DNA of 64,000 nt, from NCBI RefSeq assembly GCF_044359855.1, contig NZ_CP132291.1:2790001-2854000 (forward strand). Reading direction: 5' to 3'. The position numbers and the translations under genes were made by a program. Of the stretch, positions 12,435-21,784 are shown in pieces. The notes beneath the pieces were generated by a model. The model was not told the DNA's origin. It was given only the letters and a program-made list of their open reading frames with translations, and searched no databases. Position 1 is the stretch's first letter, and each line of letters begins with the position of its first letter. The DNA is from Rummeliibacillus pycnus_A. GTDB lineage: Bacteria > Bacillota > Bacilli > Bacillales_A > Planococcaceae.

Positions 12435-13928
12435 ATGATAAAGGTGAAAGTAGATACACTTGAACTGAATATGTATATCGATGGTCAATGGACAAAGTCA
12501 TCTAATGGTGGCAAGCGTTCAATCATCAATCCAGCAACTGGTGAAGAGATTGCACAAGCACCTGAAGGAACAGTAGAGGATGCCAAAAAAGCCATTCAAG
12601 CAGCGCGTGAAGCATTTGATAAAGGTGTTTGGTCAGAAGTACCAGCAATAGAGCGGGCCGCTTTTTTATTGAAGGTAGCAGATAAAATTGACGAACGTGC
12701 AGAAGAATTAGCACGTCTTGAAACAATTGATAATGGCAAGCCATTACGAGAAGCAGAAGGTGATATAGCAGATGCTGCTGCATGTTTCCGTTATTATGCA
12801 GGCATCGTGACAAAGCCAGATGGCGAAACCTATCATGTGACAGACCCAATGCAAGCAATGGTTGTTCGTGAGCCAGTAGGGGTTTGTGGTTTAATCGTTC
12901 CTTGGAACTTCCCATTATTAATGAGTGTTTGGAAACTTGCACCTGCTTTAGCTGCGGGAAATACGGTTGTTTTCAAACCATCCGAAGTAACGCCAATCAC
13001 ACCAACAAAATTATTCGAGATTTTTGAAGAAGCAGGCTTACCAAAAGGTGTAGCAAATATGGTGATGGGCGCTGGTAATGTTGTAGGTGATGCAATTACA
13101 GAAAGTCCGGATGTTGATATGATTTCGTTTACAGGTGGTACGAAAACAGGAAAACATATTATGAAAAAGGCAGCAGATACAATGAAAAAAGTATCGCTTG
13201 AGCTTGGTGGGAAATCACCAAATATTATTTTTGCAGATGCTGACTTTGAAGTAGCAGTAGACTTTGCATTATTCGGTATTTATTGTGGCTCTGGGCAAGT
13301 ATGCTCTGCGGGTTCACGTATTTTAGTAGAAGAAAGTATTTATAATCGCTTTGTAGATCGTTTTGTAGAACGTGCAAAACAGATTAAAGTAGGATCTGGT
13401 TTAGCAGATGGGACAGAAATGGGCCCATTAGTAAGCCAACAACATCTTGAAAAAGTATTAAGCTATATCGAAATTGGTAAAGAAGAAGGCGCGCGTGTTA
13501 TCTGTGGTGGTAATCGCATCACTGCAAATGGCTATGATAAAGGATATTTTGTAGAGCCAACAGCCTTTGTAGATGTAAATCAAGATATGCGTATCGTACA
13601 GGAAGAAATTTTTGGACCTGTTGCAGTCATTCAGAAGTTCAGCACAGAAGAAGAAGCAATTCAATTGGCAAATGGAACGAAATACGGTTTGGCAGGGGCA
13701 GTCTTCTCAAATGATGGTGCAAAAGCATTACGCATTATCAAAAAATTACGTTCAGGTATTACTTGGATTAATTCGTATCATCCAACATATAACGAAGCAC
13801 CGTGGGGTGGATATAAAGAAAGTGGTATCGGTCGTAGCCTAGGTACATACGGCTTCGATGAATTCCAAGAAATTAAACAAATTAATATCAATCTACAAGT
13901 AGAACCAGTACAATGGTTCGAAAAATAA
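12435..13928 (+). CDS. Aldehyde dehydrogenase, probable 4-aminobutyraldehyde dehydrogenase
   Basis: 497 aa, ATG after AAAGGAGGAG with 6-nt spacing. It is a typical NAD-dependent ALDH: PWNFP with N158, K181 of the cofactor site, general base E256 in LELGG, and nucleophile C290 in GQVCSAG. It lies 12 nt upstream of the putrescine aminotransferase and behind the SigL promoter. The expected reaction is oxidation of 4-aminobutanal, the product of that aminotransferase, to GABA. The family includes betaine-aldehyde and other omega-aminoaldehyde dehydrogenases, so substrate identity rests on context. Confidence 0.88.
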   Translation: MIKVKVDTLELNMYIDGQWTKSSNGGKRSIINPATGEEIAQAPEGTVEDAKKAIQAAREAFDKGVWSEVPAIERAAFLLKVADKIDERAEELARLETIDNGKPLREAEGDIADAAACFRYYAGIVTKPDGETYHVTDPMQAMVVREPVGVCGLIVPWNFPLLMSVWKLAPALAAGNTVVFKPSEVTPITPTKLFEIFEEAGLPKGVANMVMGAGNVVGDAITESPDVDMISFTGGTKTGKHIMKKAADTMKKVSLELGGKSPNIIFADADFEVAVDFALFGIYCGSGQVCSAGSRILVEESIYNRFVDRFVERAKQIKVGSGLADGTEMGPLVSQQHLEKVLSYIEIGKEEGARVICGGNRITANGYDKGYFVEPTAFVDVNQDMRIVQEEIFGPVAVIQKFSTEEEAIQLANGTKYGLAGAVFSNDGAKALRIIKKLRSGITWINSYHPTYNEAPWGGYKESGIGRSLGTYGFDEFQEIKQININLQVEPVQWFEK

Positions 13929-13940
13929 GGAGCGGATCAT

Positions 13941-15305
13941 ATGAGTATCAATGTGAATAGTCAATTAACGAAAAAAGAAGCGGAAGTTTCAGAGTACCTA
14001 GATAAAGTATTAAATATTATTGAAAAAAAAGAAGTAACAGCTGAAGAAGCAAAATGGATTACTGAAGAAACAGTTAATGGCTTCCGCGAAAATGTTAACC
14101 CAGGCTTCTTAGAATACCGCAAAACCGTTACGAAAGACGGCCAATTTGCAGCAGTTGAATGGTCTGATGGCGATTCTTGCTTTAAAGACTTAAATGGTAA
14201 TGAATATATCGACTGCCTAGGCGGTTTTGGTATTTATAATGTTGGACATCGCCACCCAAAAGTAATGAAAGCTGTGCAAGATCAGTTACAACGTCAAGCT
14301 TTACACAGTCAAGATTTACTAGACCCTTTACGTGCAATGTTGGCAAAAGTGTTGGCTGAGATTACACCTGGGGACTTAAAATACTCATTCTTCACAAACA
14401 GTGGTACAGAAAGTGTAGAAGCAGCGTTGAAATTAGCAAAAATGTACAGTGAACGTACAACTTTCATCGCAACAACAAAAGCATTCCATGGTAAAAGCTT
14501 AGGGGCATTATCTGCAACATCAAAAAACATGTTCCGCAAACCATTTTTACCGCTAGTACCAGGTTTCCGTCATGTTGCATTTGGTGATATTGACATGATG
14601 CGTAAAACATTTGAAGCTTGTGCATTAACAGGTGAAGATGTAGCTGCAGTTCTTCTTGAACCAATCCAAGGTGAAGGTGGTATTATTCTTCCACCAAAAG
14701 ATTATTTAAAAGAAGTTCGTGCACTTTGTGATGAATACGGTGCATTAATGATCTTAGATGAAGTGCAAACAGGTATGGGCCGTACAGGGAAAATGTTCGC
14801 ATCAGAGCTTTATGATGTAGTACCAGATATTATTTGCTTAGCAAAAGCATTCGGCGGTGGAGTTATGCCAGCAGGAGCTGTTGTAGCAAAAGAAGAAGTA
14901 TTCAAAAGCTGGTTCCCAAACCCATTCATGCATACAACAACATTTGGCGGAAATCCATTAGCGTGTTCAGCGGCTCTTGCTACAATTAGTGTATTAATCG
15001 AAGAACAATTGCCACAACGTGCAGCTGAAGTGGGTGAATATTTCTTACAAGGCTTACGTGAAGTAGCGGAAGCACATAAAGATAAAGTATTAGAAATTCG
15101 TGGTCAAGGTTTAATGATTGGTATTGAATTCCATGATGATGAAGTCGGCTATGAAGTATCAAAAGGTATGTTTGATCGTGGCGTACTTGTTGCAGGTACT
15201 TTAATTAATTCAAAAACAATCCGTATCGAGCCAGCATTAACGATTAAATATGAAGAAGTAGATGCAGTAATTAGCCGTTTTAAAGAAGTATTAGAATCAC
15301 TATAA
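13941..15305 (+). CDS. patA: Putrescine aminotransferase (class III, PLP)
   Basis: 454 aa, SD AAGGAGCGG. It closely resembles E. coli PatA/YgjG over its whole length as I remember that sequence, with shared blocks such as NPGFLEYRK, LGGFGIYNVGHR, HSQDLLDPLRAMLAK, EPIQGEGG and ILDEVQTGMGRTGKMFA. PLP lysine K302 sits in LAKAFGGGVMP, with D273 in ILDE. It transfers the putrescine amino group to 2-oxoglutarate, giving 4-aminobutanal (which cyclises to pyrroline). It is the second gene of the SigL operon. No GABA transaminase follows here, so later steps must be encoded elsewhere. Confidence 0.92.
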   Translation: MSINVNSQLTKKEAEVSEYLDKVLNIIEKKEVTAEEAKWITEETVNGFRENVNPGFLEYRKTVTKDGQFAAVEWSDGDSCFKDLNGNEYIDCLGGFGIYNVGHRHPKVMKAVQDQLQRQALHSQDLLDPLRAMLAKVLAEITPGDLKYSFFTNSGTESVEAALKLAKMYSERTTFIATTKAFHGKSLGALSATSKNMFRKPFLPLVPGFRHVAFGDIDMMRKTFEACALTGEDVAAVLLEPIQGEGGIILPPKDYLKEVRALCDEYGALMILDEVQTGMGRTGKMFASELYDVVPDIICLAKAFGGGVMPAGAVVAKEEVFKSWFPNPFMHTTTFGGNPLACSAALATISVLIEEQLPQRAAEVGEYFLQGLREVAEAHKDKVLEIRGQGLMIGIEFHDDEVGYEVSKGMFDRGVLVAGTLINSKTIRIEPALTIKYEEVDAVISRFKEVLESL

Positions 15306-15401
15306 TTCTATTTTGCTTAATATTTGTATCCAATTTTTATAAAACTACAAAAAGCACTACTGGAATTTAGTGGGCACTGATAAAGTCATAATAGTATAAG
15401 T

Positions 15402-15447
15402 AAGGGAGGCATTTCTTAGTAATAATAAGTTATGCCTCCCTGTTTTG
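15402..15447 (+). terminator. Terminator of the ald-patA operon
   Basis: GGGAGGCAT paired with ATGCCTCCC across a loop of about 19 nt, followed by TGTTTT. Confidence 0.75.
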
Positions 15448-15539
15448 CTATTTATAATTCGGTACTGTTTTTCGATGATTTCCAAACAAGCATTTCTTAA
15501 TCTCAGCCTTTTGAAGCTGAATCCTAAAGTAGATTGTTT

Positions 15540-15690
15540 AGTTCATTTACGCATTCAGCTGAACCTCGCTGCGGGATGCGTTTAAGAGGGAAAAGCGGGA
15601 CAGTAGAGACCCTGGACTGAATATGGCGAGGGAAGCAGCTCGGTACCTCCCGTGGAAAACGTCACTCGCAGTGGAAATCAAAGATCTGAG
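15540..15690. repeat. GC-richer intergenic element with imperfect inverted ends
   Basis: About 150 bp of non-coding sequence, richer in G+C than its flanks. The left end (CTCGCTGCGGGATGCGTTT) and the complement of the right end (CTGCGAGTGACGTTTTCC) are similar, giving loose inverted termini. The style (TTTCCACTGCGAGTGACG, TTTTCCACGGGAGGT) recalls dispersed intergenic repeats I know from Bacillus and Planococcaceae genomes. Only one copy lies in this window, so repetitiveness is inference. Confidence 0.4.
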
Positions 15691-15715
15691 TTATCTATAT
15701 TAATTGTAAAGCAAA

Positions 15716-15750
15716 AAAGTCCGTAGCTTAAAATGAAAGCTACGGACTTT
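15716..15750 (-). terminator. Terminator of the PuuP-like permease gene
   Basis: 14-bp perfect stem AAAGTCCGTAGCTT / AAGCTACGGACTTT with a 7-nt loop. On the minus strand it runs into six T residues. Confidence 0.85.
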
Positions 15751-15753
15751 CTA

Positions 15754-17127
15754 TTAGCTAGTAATTTGCATGTCAGGTAACTCGGAAACTACATCTTCCT
15801 CTTTGAATTGAGGAGGTGCTTTGCTGAATGCTTTTGTTAAGTATAGTAAGTAAACGAAACCGATGGAGAACCAAATTATCCCCATAATGAGTGAACTTCT
15901 TTCAATATTAAACCAAAGTATGCCAACAGATAGGGCACCGAGAATTGGCATGACTAAATAATTGAAGAAGCCTTTCACTGTCCGATGCTTTTTTTCACGA
16001 ATAACAAAATGACTAATAACACAAAGGTTAACGGATGTGAATGCCATCAGTGCCCCAAAGTTAATAAGCGAGGTCGCTGTTACCAAGTCAAAGAAAATAG
16101 CAGATAGTGAAATAGCTCCTACTATTAATACATTAACAGAGGGTGTTTTCCACTTTGGATGAATATAGCCAAACCATTTTTCAGGAAAGACTTGATCTCG
16201 TCCCATTACATAAAGCAATCGTGACACACTTGCATGTGAAGCCATTCCAGACGCAAGTGTATTAACAAATGTCGTACATAAGAAAATAGTCTGAAATAGT
16301 TTTCCGCCTACATAAAGTGCAATCTCGGGTAAAGCAGCATCTGGATTGTGAAAGCGTGAGACATCAGGGAAGAATAATTGAATAAAGAAAGAAGCAGTAA
16401 TGAAAATAACACCGCCCCATAAAGCCGTATAAAGAATTGCTTTTGGAATTGTTTTTTTAGGATTAGGTGTTTCTTCTGCTAATGTTGTGACTGCATCAAA
16501 TCCAAGGAATGAGAAACATAAGATTGTTGCCCCTGTAATGATATGCCCCATATTCATATTCTCAGAGATAAATGGCTGAAGTGAAAAGACTGTTCCAGTT
16601 CCTTCTCCCGTTTGAAGGCCACGAACTACAAGAATAATAAAGACAACCACCATCACTATTTGTATTAATACGAAAATCGCATTAAAATTGGCAAGCAAGT
16701 TAACGCTTCGTAAATTTAAAAACGACACAAGCGCTACGAATAGCACAACCCATAACCATGATGGAACTTCTGGAAATAAAGCTGTTAAATATATTTGTGT
16801 TAACAATGCATTGACCATCGGCAAGAATAAATAATCAAGTAAAGATGCCCAACCAATTAAAAAACCAAGCCTACGACTAATCGCCTTTTGCGTATATGTG
16901 TATGCGGATCCTGCTGTTGGAAAGATGCGGACAAGTTTACCGTAGCTTGCGGCGGTGAGTAGCATGCCAACTAAAGCAATGACATAAGATGTTGGAACAT
17001 GTCCATCTGTAACACTCGAGACGATACCAAACGTATCGAATACAACCATTGGTGTCATATAAGCAAGTCCAATCATTACAATTTGCCATAATTTAAGTGA
17101 TCTCCTTAATGTAGAACCATTCTCCAT
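15754..17127 (-). CDS. puuP: Putrescine importer (APC family, PuuP-like)
   Basis: 457 aa with about 12 hydrophobic segments; ATG behind TTAGGGGG. It shares long stretches with E. coli PuuP as I recall it (RKSLKLWQ-type N-terminus, PTAGSAYTYTQKAI, SLLDYLFLPMVN, FSFLGFDAVTT, ASHASVSRLLYVMGRD, SLQPFISEN). It is a proton-coupled amine importer in the membrane. It is transcribed divergently from the second permease operon and has its own SigL promoter, which ties it to the putrescine aminotransferase genes. Confidence 0.88.
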   Translation of the reverse strand: MENGSTLRRSLKLWQIVMIGLAYMTPMVVFDTFGIVSSVTDGHVPTSYVIALVGMLLTAASYGKLVRIFPTAGSAYTYTQKAISRRLGFLIGWASLLDYLFLPMVNALLTQIYLTALFPEVPSWLWVVLFVALVSFLNLRSVNLLANFNAIFVLIQIVMVVVFIILVVRGLQTGEGTGTVFSLQPFISENMNMGHIITGATILCFSFLGFDAVTTLAEETPNPKKTIPKAILYTALWGGVIFITASFFIQLFFPDVSRFHNPDAALPEIALYVGGKLFQTIFLCTTFVNTLASGMASHASVSRLLYVMGRDQVFPEKWFGYIHPKWKTPSVNVLIVGAISLSAIFFDLVTATSLINFGALMAFTSVNLCVISHFVIREKKHRTVKGFFNYLVMPILGALSVGILWFNIERSSLIMGIIWFSIGFVYLLYLTKAFSKAPPQFKEEDVVSELPDMQITS

Positions 17128-17168
17128 CTATCATTCCCCCTAATAAAAATTTCCCTTTACATTTCATC

Positions 17169-17185
17169 TGCATAAAGTATGCCAA
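17169..17185 (-). promoter_or_regulatory. SigL -24/-12 promoter for the PuuP-like gene
   Basis: On the minus strand: TTGGCAT (17185-17179), 5 nt, ATGCA (17173-17169). GG and GC are 10 nt apart, and the start codon is about 42 bp downstream of the -12 element. Confidence 0.75.
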
Positions 17186-17259
17186 AATTCAGAATATAGA
17201 TTTTGAGAGAAATAAATGTATAAAAGTAGAATTTCTTTCTCCTCCTTCTAGCAAATTAT

Positions 17260-17294
17260 TATTCAAATTAGCATAATAAATTCAATTTTGCATA
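17260..17294. promoter_or_regulatory. Candidate shared enhancer between divergent SigL promoters
   Basis: TATTC-N6-GCATA (17260-17275) and a weaker AATTC-N6-GCATA (17279-17294) lie 19 bp apart. The architecture matches the stronger pair at 12305-12340. They sit between the two divergent -24/-12 promoters. Confidence 0.35.
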
Positions 17295-17333
17295 CTTCGC
17301 TTTAACAGAAAAACGAAGGTATGGGGAATTTTA

Positions 17334-17350
17334 TTGGCATAGATTATGCA
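17334..17350 (+). promoter_or_regulatory. SigL -24/-12 promoter for permease-amidohydrolase operon
   Basis: TTGGCAT, 5 nt, ATGCA, with 10 nt between GG and GC. It has the same variant -12 as the divergent promoter. Confidence 0.75.
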
Positions 17351-17396
17351 TGTACAAAGTATATGAAATTGAAATCTGTTAATAGGGAGGAATTCT

Positions 17397-18734
17397 ATGA
17401 AAGAAATGAAGCGGACATTAACATTAATACCTGTTGTATTGTTTGGCTTTTCGTTTATGGCACTTGCAACGGTCTTTAGTACATACGGCATTGCTGCAGA
17501 AATTTCGCACGGTATGGTACCAGGGGCATATGTATTAGCACTTGTTGTCATGTTGTTTACTGCATATAGCTATGGACAGATGGCAAAGGCGATTCCGTCT
17601 GCGGGTTCAGCTTATGCTTATACGCAAAAGGCGATTAATCCGTTTGTAGGTTTTTTAGTCGGTTGGTCTATTTTGATGGACTATTTATTTATTCCGATGG
17701 TGAATTATCTATTATTTAGCATTTTCTTTTCGGCTGCCTTTCCGTCAATCCCTCCATATGTTTGGGTGTTAGGTTTATTAATCCTTGTAACCGTTATCAA
17801 TATACTGGGGGTGCAGATGGCAACAAAGGCGAATATTTTATTAACAGGTGTATCGCTTTTGTTTATTGCGATTTTTATTGGTCTATCTATTCAAGAAATT
17901 AATGGCGGAGCGGGTACGGGGAGTATTTGGAATTTTGATGCTTTCTATAATACAAGTGAACCATTTTCATTCGTTGTTGCAGGAGCGGCATTATTATGCT
18001 TCTCATTTTTAGGGTTTGATTCCGCGACTACATTTGCAGAGGAGACGATTAATCCACAAAAAACGATTCCACGTGCTGTCTATACGATTGTATTTATGGG
18101 TGGGCTTGTCTTTATTGCTGTTTCATATTTTGCCCATAATGTATGGCCAGATTACAGCACATTTACGAATGCAGATGCGGCTGCCAATGACATTATTGAG
18201 CTTGTCGGTGGCAAAACATTCGCTTCATTCTTTTTAGCAGTCTATGGATTTACCGCATTTGGCTCTGCTATGTCATCACAGGCGAGTGCATCACGCGTAT
18301 TGTTTGCGATGGGGCGTGACGGGCAATTACCGCAGGGGTTTTTCTCCAAGCTTCATAAGAAATATGACACTCCTGTAAATAATATTTTATTAATTAGCGT
18401 ATTTTCGTTATTAGCACTTGTACTTAGTTTGACGCTTGTAGCATCATTCATTAACTTTGGTGCCTTCTTAGCATTCACATGTGTGAATTTATCTGTCATT
18501 GCTTATTATTTTGTAAAAGGTAAGCAAAGGTCCTTAAAAGGTACTTTTTTATACTTAATTATTCCGCTGATTGGAGCGGTGTTAGATATTTGGTTATTGA
18601 TTAATTTGGATCGGCATTCAATTATTCTAGGTAGTATTTGGTTTGTTTGTGGTGTCATTTATATGCTTGTTTTGACGAAGGGATTCAAGAAGGCTCCACC
18701 AGAAATTGATTTGTCTGGACAAGCACAATTATAA
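17397..18734 (+). CDS. APC-family permease, polyamine/amine transporter-like
   Basis: 445 aa with about 12 membrane segments; ATG after GGGAGGAAT. It is paralogous to the divergent PuuP-like protein, sharing SAGSAYAYTQKAINPFVGFLVGWS, LMDYLFIPMVNYLL, CFSFLGFDSATTFAEET and SSQASASRVLFAMGRDG. It probably imports a related amine or acyl-amine. It is first in a SigL-driven pair with the amidohydrolase 15 nt downstream, so a substrate that the amidohydrolase then cleaves is a reasonable inference. Confidence 0.82.
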   Translation: MKEMKRTLTLIPVVLFGFSFMALATVFSTYGIAAEISHGMVPGAYVLALVVMLFTAYSYGQMAKAIPSAGSAYAYTQKAINPFVGFLVGWSILMDYLFIPMVNYLLFSIFFSAAFPSIPPYVWVLGLLILVTVINILGVQMATKANILLTGVSLLFIAIFIGLSIQEINGGAGTGSIWNFDAFYNTSEPFSFVVAGAALLCFSFLGFDSATTFAEETINPQKTIPRAVYTIVFMGGLVFIAVSYFAHNVWPDYSTFTNADAAANDIIELVGGKTFASFFLAVYGFTAFGSAMSSQASASRVLFAMGRDGQLPQGFFSKLHKKYDTPVNNILLISVFSLLALVLSLTLVASFINFGAFLAFTCVNLSVIAYYFVKGKQRSLKGTFLYLIIPLIGAVLDIWLLINLDRHSIILGSIWFVCGVIYMLVLTKGFKKAPPEIDLSGQAQL

Positions 18735-18749
18735 CCAGGGGGTATGGAA

Positions 18750-20369
18750 ATGACTGTAGCAACGAAAATTATTAAAGGAAATCGTATTTTCACAGGACTT
18801 GCAAATGAGCCACAAAAACTAGCGATTGCTATTCGAGATAATCGGATATTAGCAGTTGATCATTGGGAGAATATTGTGTCATGGCAAGGAGAATCTACAG
18901 AAGTAATTGAAGTGGGGGATAAGCTTGTTATGCCAGGCTTCCATGATGCACATATGCATATTATGCTTGGCAGTGTTTTTAGTACACAGGCAGTATCTTT
19001 ATTCGATGCCACTTCTGCTGAAGAAGCGATTCAAATGGTAGTAGATTATGCCAAGACACAAACAACAAGAGATTGGATTATCGGGACAGGCTGGGATCAT
19101 ACAGCTTGGGGTGATACAGTATTTCCAACTCGTGAGCAATTAGATGCGGTATTGAAAGACCGTCCGATTGTCTTATTACATGCAGAAGGACATTATGGCT
19201 GGGTCAATACGAAAGCTTTGGCGCTTGCCAATATCACGAAAGATACGAAAAACCCTGATTACGGTATTATCGTGAAAAATGAAAACGGAGAACCTACTGG
19301 TATTTTAATTGAAACAGCGATATCGATGGCAACAGATTTGGCCTATGATTTTTCAAAAGAAACATTTAAAGAAATGGTCGAAAGCTTCTTAGAGAAAGCA
19401 GCGAAGCTTGGAATTACATCAGTTAATGATTTGTATGCAAGTCGTGCACATGAACGCTTACAGCAATATGATATTTATAAAGAATTAGATGAAGAAGGGT
19501 GCTTAACAACAAGACTGCATGTTTATCCTCCATTAAATGGTGATATGGGGAAAGCACGCATGCTACGTACGCTATTCAATTCAGAAAAATTACAATTAGG
19601 TGGATTAAAACAGTTTATTGATGGGGTAGTGACAGGGCATACAGCATATATGCTTGATCCGTATTTAGACAGGCCAGATTCTGTTGGTGATGTTGCTTAT
19701 CCTGTAGAAACTCTTGAAAAATGGGTTATTGAAGCAGATTATAATGGTTTTGCAATACGCTTTCATACAATTGGAGATGGAGCTGTCCGCCTAGGTTTAG
19801 ATTTATATCAAAAAGCACAGCAAGTAAATGGTAAACGTGATGCGCGTCATTCATTAGAACATATTGAAATTGTATCACCAGTTGATATTCCGCGCTTCAA
19901 AGAGCTTGGTGTAATGCCATCCATTCAACCATACCATATGGCATTAATGCCACGTGAAAGTCATACAACACGTGTAGGAGAAGAAAAACAACCATATATT
20001 TACCCTAACAAAACATTAATCGATTCAGGTGCGATTGTTCCTTACAGTAGTGATTATCCAATTGTACCGCTTGAGCCAATGTTAGAAATCTATCATGCAG
20101 TTACAAGAATGGATATTACGTTAAAAGATACGTGGAATGAACAAGAAAAAGTAACACTTGCCCAGGCATTAAAGGCATATACACAAGTCCCCGCTTATAG
20201 CGTATTTAGGGAGCAAGAGCTTGGTACATTAGAAGTAGGGAAGTTTGCAGATATTATTGTATTAGATCGAGACTTGTTCGCATGTCCGAAAGAGGAAATT
20301 TTAGAAACAGAAGTAGTTCTAACATTGATGGACGGTCAAAAGGTGTGGGAAGCAGTTATGGTAAAGTAA
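18750..20369 (+). CDS. Metal-dependent amidohydrolase (YtcJ/AepA-like, amidohydrolase family 3)
   Basis: 539 aa from the second ATG, which sits 7 nt after AGGGGG; the first ATG at 18744 is too close. Metal-site motifs are visible: FHDAHMHIMLGS (about residue 70), HSLEHIEI, and a C-terminal YSSDYPIVPLEPM, typical of the YtcJ-type amidohydrolases. No signal peptide, so it is cytoplasmic. The substrate is unknown. Because it is coupled to a polyamine-type permease under a SigL promoter, removal of an acyl group from an imported acyl-amine is my inference. Characterised relatives act on formamides, carbamates and cyclic amides. Confidence 0.75.
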   Translation: MTVATKIIKGNRIFTGLANEPQKLAIAIRDNRILAVDHWENIVSWQGESTEVIEVGDKLVMPGFHDAHMHIMLGSVFSTQAVSLFDATSAEEAIQMVVDYAKTQTTRDWIIGTGWDHTAWGDTVFPTREQLDAVLKDRPIVLLHAEGHYGWVNTKALALANITKDTKNPDYGIIVKNENGEPTGILIETAISMATDLAYDFSKETFKEMVESFLEKAAKLGITSVNDLYASRAHERLQQYDIYKELDEEGCLTTRLHVYPPLNGDMGKARMLRTLFNSEKLQLGGLKQFIDGVVTGHTAYMLDPYLDRPDSVGDVAYPVETLEKWVIEADYNGFAIRFHTIGDGAVRLGLDLYQKAQQVNGKRDARHSLEHIEIVSPVDIPRFKELGVMPSIQPYHMALMPRESHTTRVGEEKQPYIYPNKTLIDSGAIVPYSSDYPIVPLEPMLEIYHAVTRMDITLKDTWNEQEKVTLAQALKAYTQVPAYSVFREQELGTLEVGKFADIIVLDRDLFACPKEEILETEVVLTLMDGQKVWEAVMVK

Positions 20370-20586
20370 AAGTCTTACTCCAACGTTTGAAATAGGACGA
20401 TAAAATTATTCATGCCTGTATTTGGGAGACAAAAGCTCATGAATGTTTATTTTATCTATTTGTTCCTCATATAGTTACAACTATTAGAAAAGTGAATGTT
20501 ATATTTATCATATTATTTTTGTGACACAGTGTACTATGTCTATTATCCAAAATATTGAATAATAGACATAGAAAGAAGTGATTAGG

Positions 20587-21228
20587 ATGTCACATGCTGT
20601 AAATATAGAAAACGGCTACAGTAAGAGAGAGGAATTTTGGAATGCGCTAACTCATGGCATTGCATTCTTGCTAACAATTCCTGGCTTGATCTTACTAATT
20701 CAAAAGTCAAATGAGTCTGGCTCGAAAATCGAATTGTTTAGCTATATCGTTTTTGGTATTTCGATGATGATATTATTTTTAAGCTCAACCCTCTATCATA
20801 GCGTTCCAACGCATAAAAGTTTTTTCAAAAAGATGGACCATTGTTCAATTTTCTTTTTGATTGCGGGTACATATACACCAATTGCACTTGTAGCAGTGGG
20901 TGGTGCGACAGGCTGGACTATTTTCTTTGTTGAGTGGATTTTAACGATCATCGGGGTCGTCATGAAAATGTTCTTTGTATACCGATTCAAAACATTATCT
21001 TTAATCGTTTACATCTGCATGGGGTGGCTTATTATTTTCGCCTACAAACCACTTGTCGCACATATCACCGTTGAAGGCTTTTTAGTACTACTAGTTGGTG
21101 GCGTCATCTATACAGTTGGCACATATTTTTATAAAAACAAATGTATTTCATATAATCATGCAATCTGGCATGTCTTTGTTATGGGAGGCTGTGCGGCAAT
21201 GTTTGCAAGCATATATTATTATATTTAA
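20587..21228 (+). CDS. Hemolysin III / PAQR-family membrane protein (YplQ-like)
   Basis: 213 aa with seven predicted membrane segments. The ATG at 20587 is preferred over the GTG at 20578, which lies inside the SD (AGAAGTG). Family signatures are NALTHGIAF near the N-terminus, SSTLYHS, DHCSIFFLIAGTYTP and the C-terminal NHAIWHVFV; their Ser/His/Asp residues form the metal site of the CREST/PAQR superfamily. The cellular role in Bacillales is not established. The gene stands alone, with a terminator at 21342-21376. Confidence 0.85.
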   Translation: MSHAVNIENGYSKREEFWNALTHGIAFLLTIPGLILLIQKSNESGSKIELFSYIVFGISMMILFLSSTLYHSVPTHKSFFKKMDHCSIFFLIAGTYTPIALVAVGGATGWTIFFVEWILTIIGVVMKMFFVYRFKTLSLIVYICMGWLIIFAYKPLVAHITVEGFLVLLVGGVIYTVGTYFYKNKCISYNHAIWHVFVMGGCAAMFASIYYYI

Positions 21229-21341
21229 GTTATCCGAAATCATAAGGTGGCTACTTACTTAATAGTACCTTTTGGTAAATGTAGTTATATATCATTTTCG
21301 TGTTGGATTAAAATTTTTAGAAACAATTTCTTTTGACCGAC

Positions 21342-21376
21342 AAAAAGCACTGACTTAAAAAGTCAGTGCTTTATTA
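21342..21376 (+). terminator. Terminator after the hemolysin III gene
   Basis: Stem AAAGCACTGACTT / AAGTCAGTGCTTT with a short loop. A/T runs on both sides mean it could act in both directions. Confidence 0.75.
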
Positions 21377-21639
21377 ATGTACAAATTAATAAAGGTAGTG
21401 CTTGAATAACTTCTAAATTAATTTTTACTGTATTCCGAAGGCTTGCTCATTCGGATTTTCTATAAGCATTGTTGTTAGTTTTCTTGTTGCAAAAGAGTGA
21501 TAGGTGTCTTTTTTATTGATGATACCAAGTCTCCAGAGAAAAACGGAATCCTTATGTGAGAAAGCACATTGAGAAAGAAATGTCGTTTGGTGTTGAGGAG
21601 TTGAATGTTATGTCTGCAGCTTCATTGATTAATAATTTT

Positions 21640-21682
21640 AAAGCCCAGGTGCTCAATTAATTTTGAGCCTGGTCTTTTTTAT
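21640..21682 (+). terminator. Orphan terminator
   Basis: AGCCCAGGTGCTCAA pairs with TTGAGCCTGGTCT, followed by TTTTTT. The preceding 120 bp hold an open frame without a start (ending MSAASLINNFKAQVLN), possibly the end of a lost gene. Confidence 0.6.
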
Positions 21683-21784
21683 TTAAATTATGAATCTTTA
21701 TTGTAAAGTAATAACAATTTATCGTTTTACGATAAAAAAGTATTGACTAAGGATGTATCTTCAGTTATTCTAACATTAGAAAGT

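Noticed and set aside
20408..20454. Hairpin after the amidohydrolase gene (ATTCATG...CATGAAT)
   Set aside because: Short stem, long loop and a broken T run; too weak to call a terminator.
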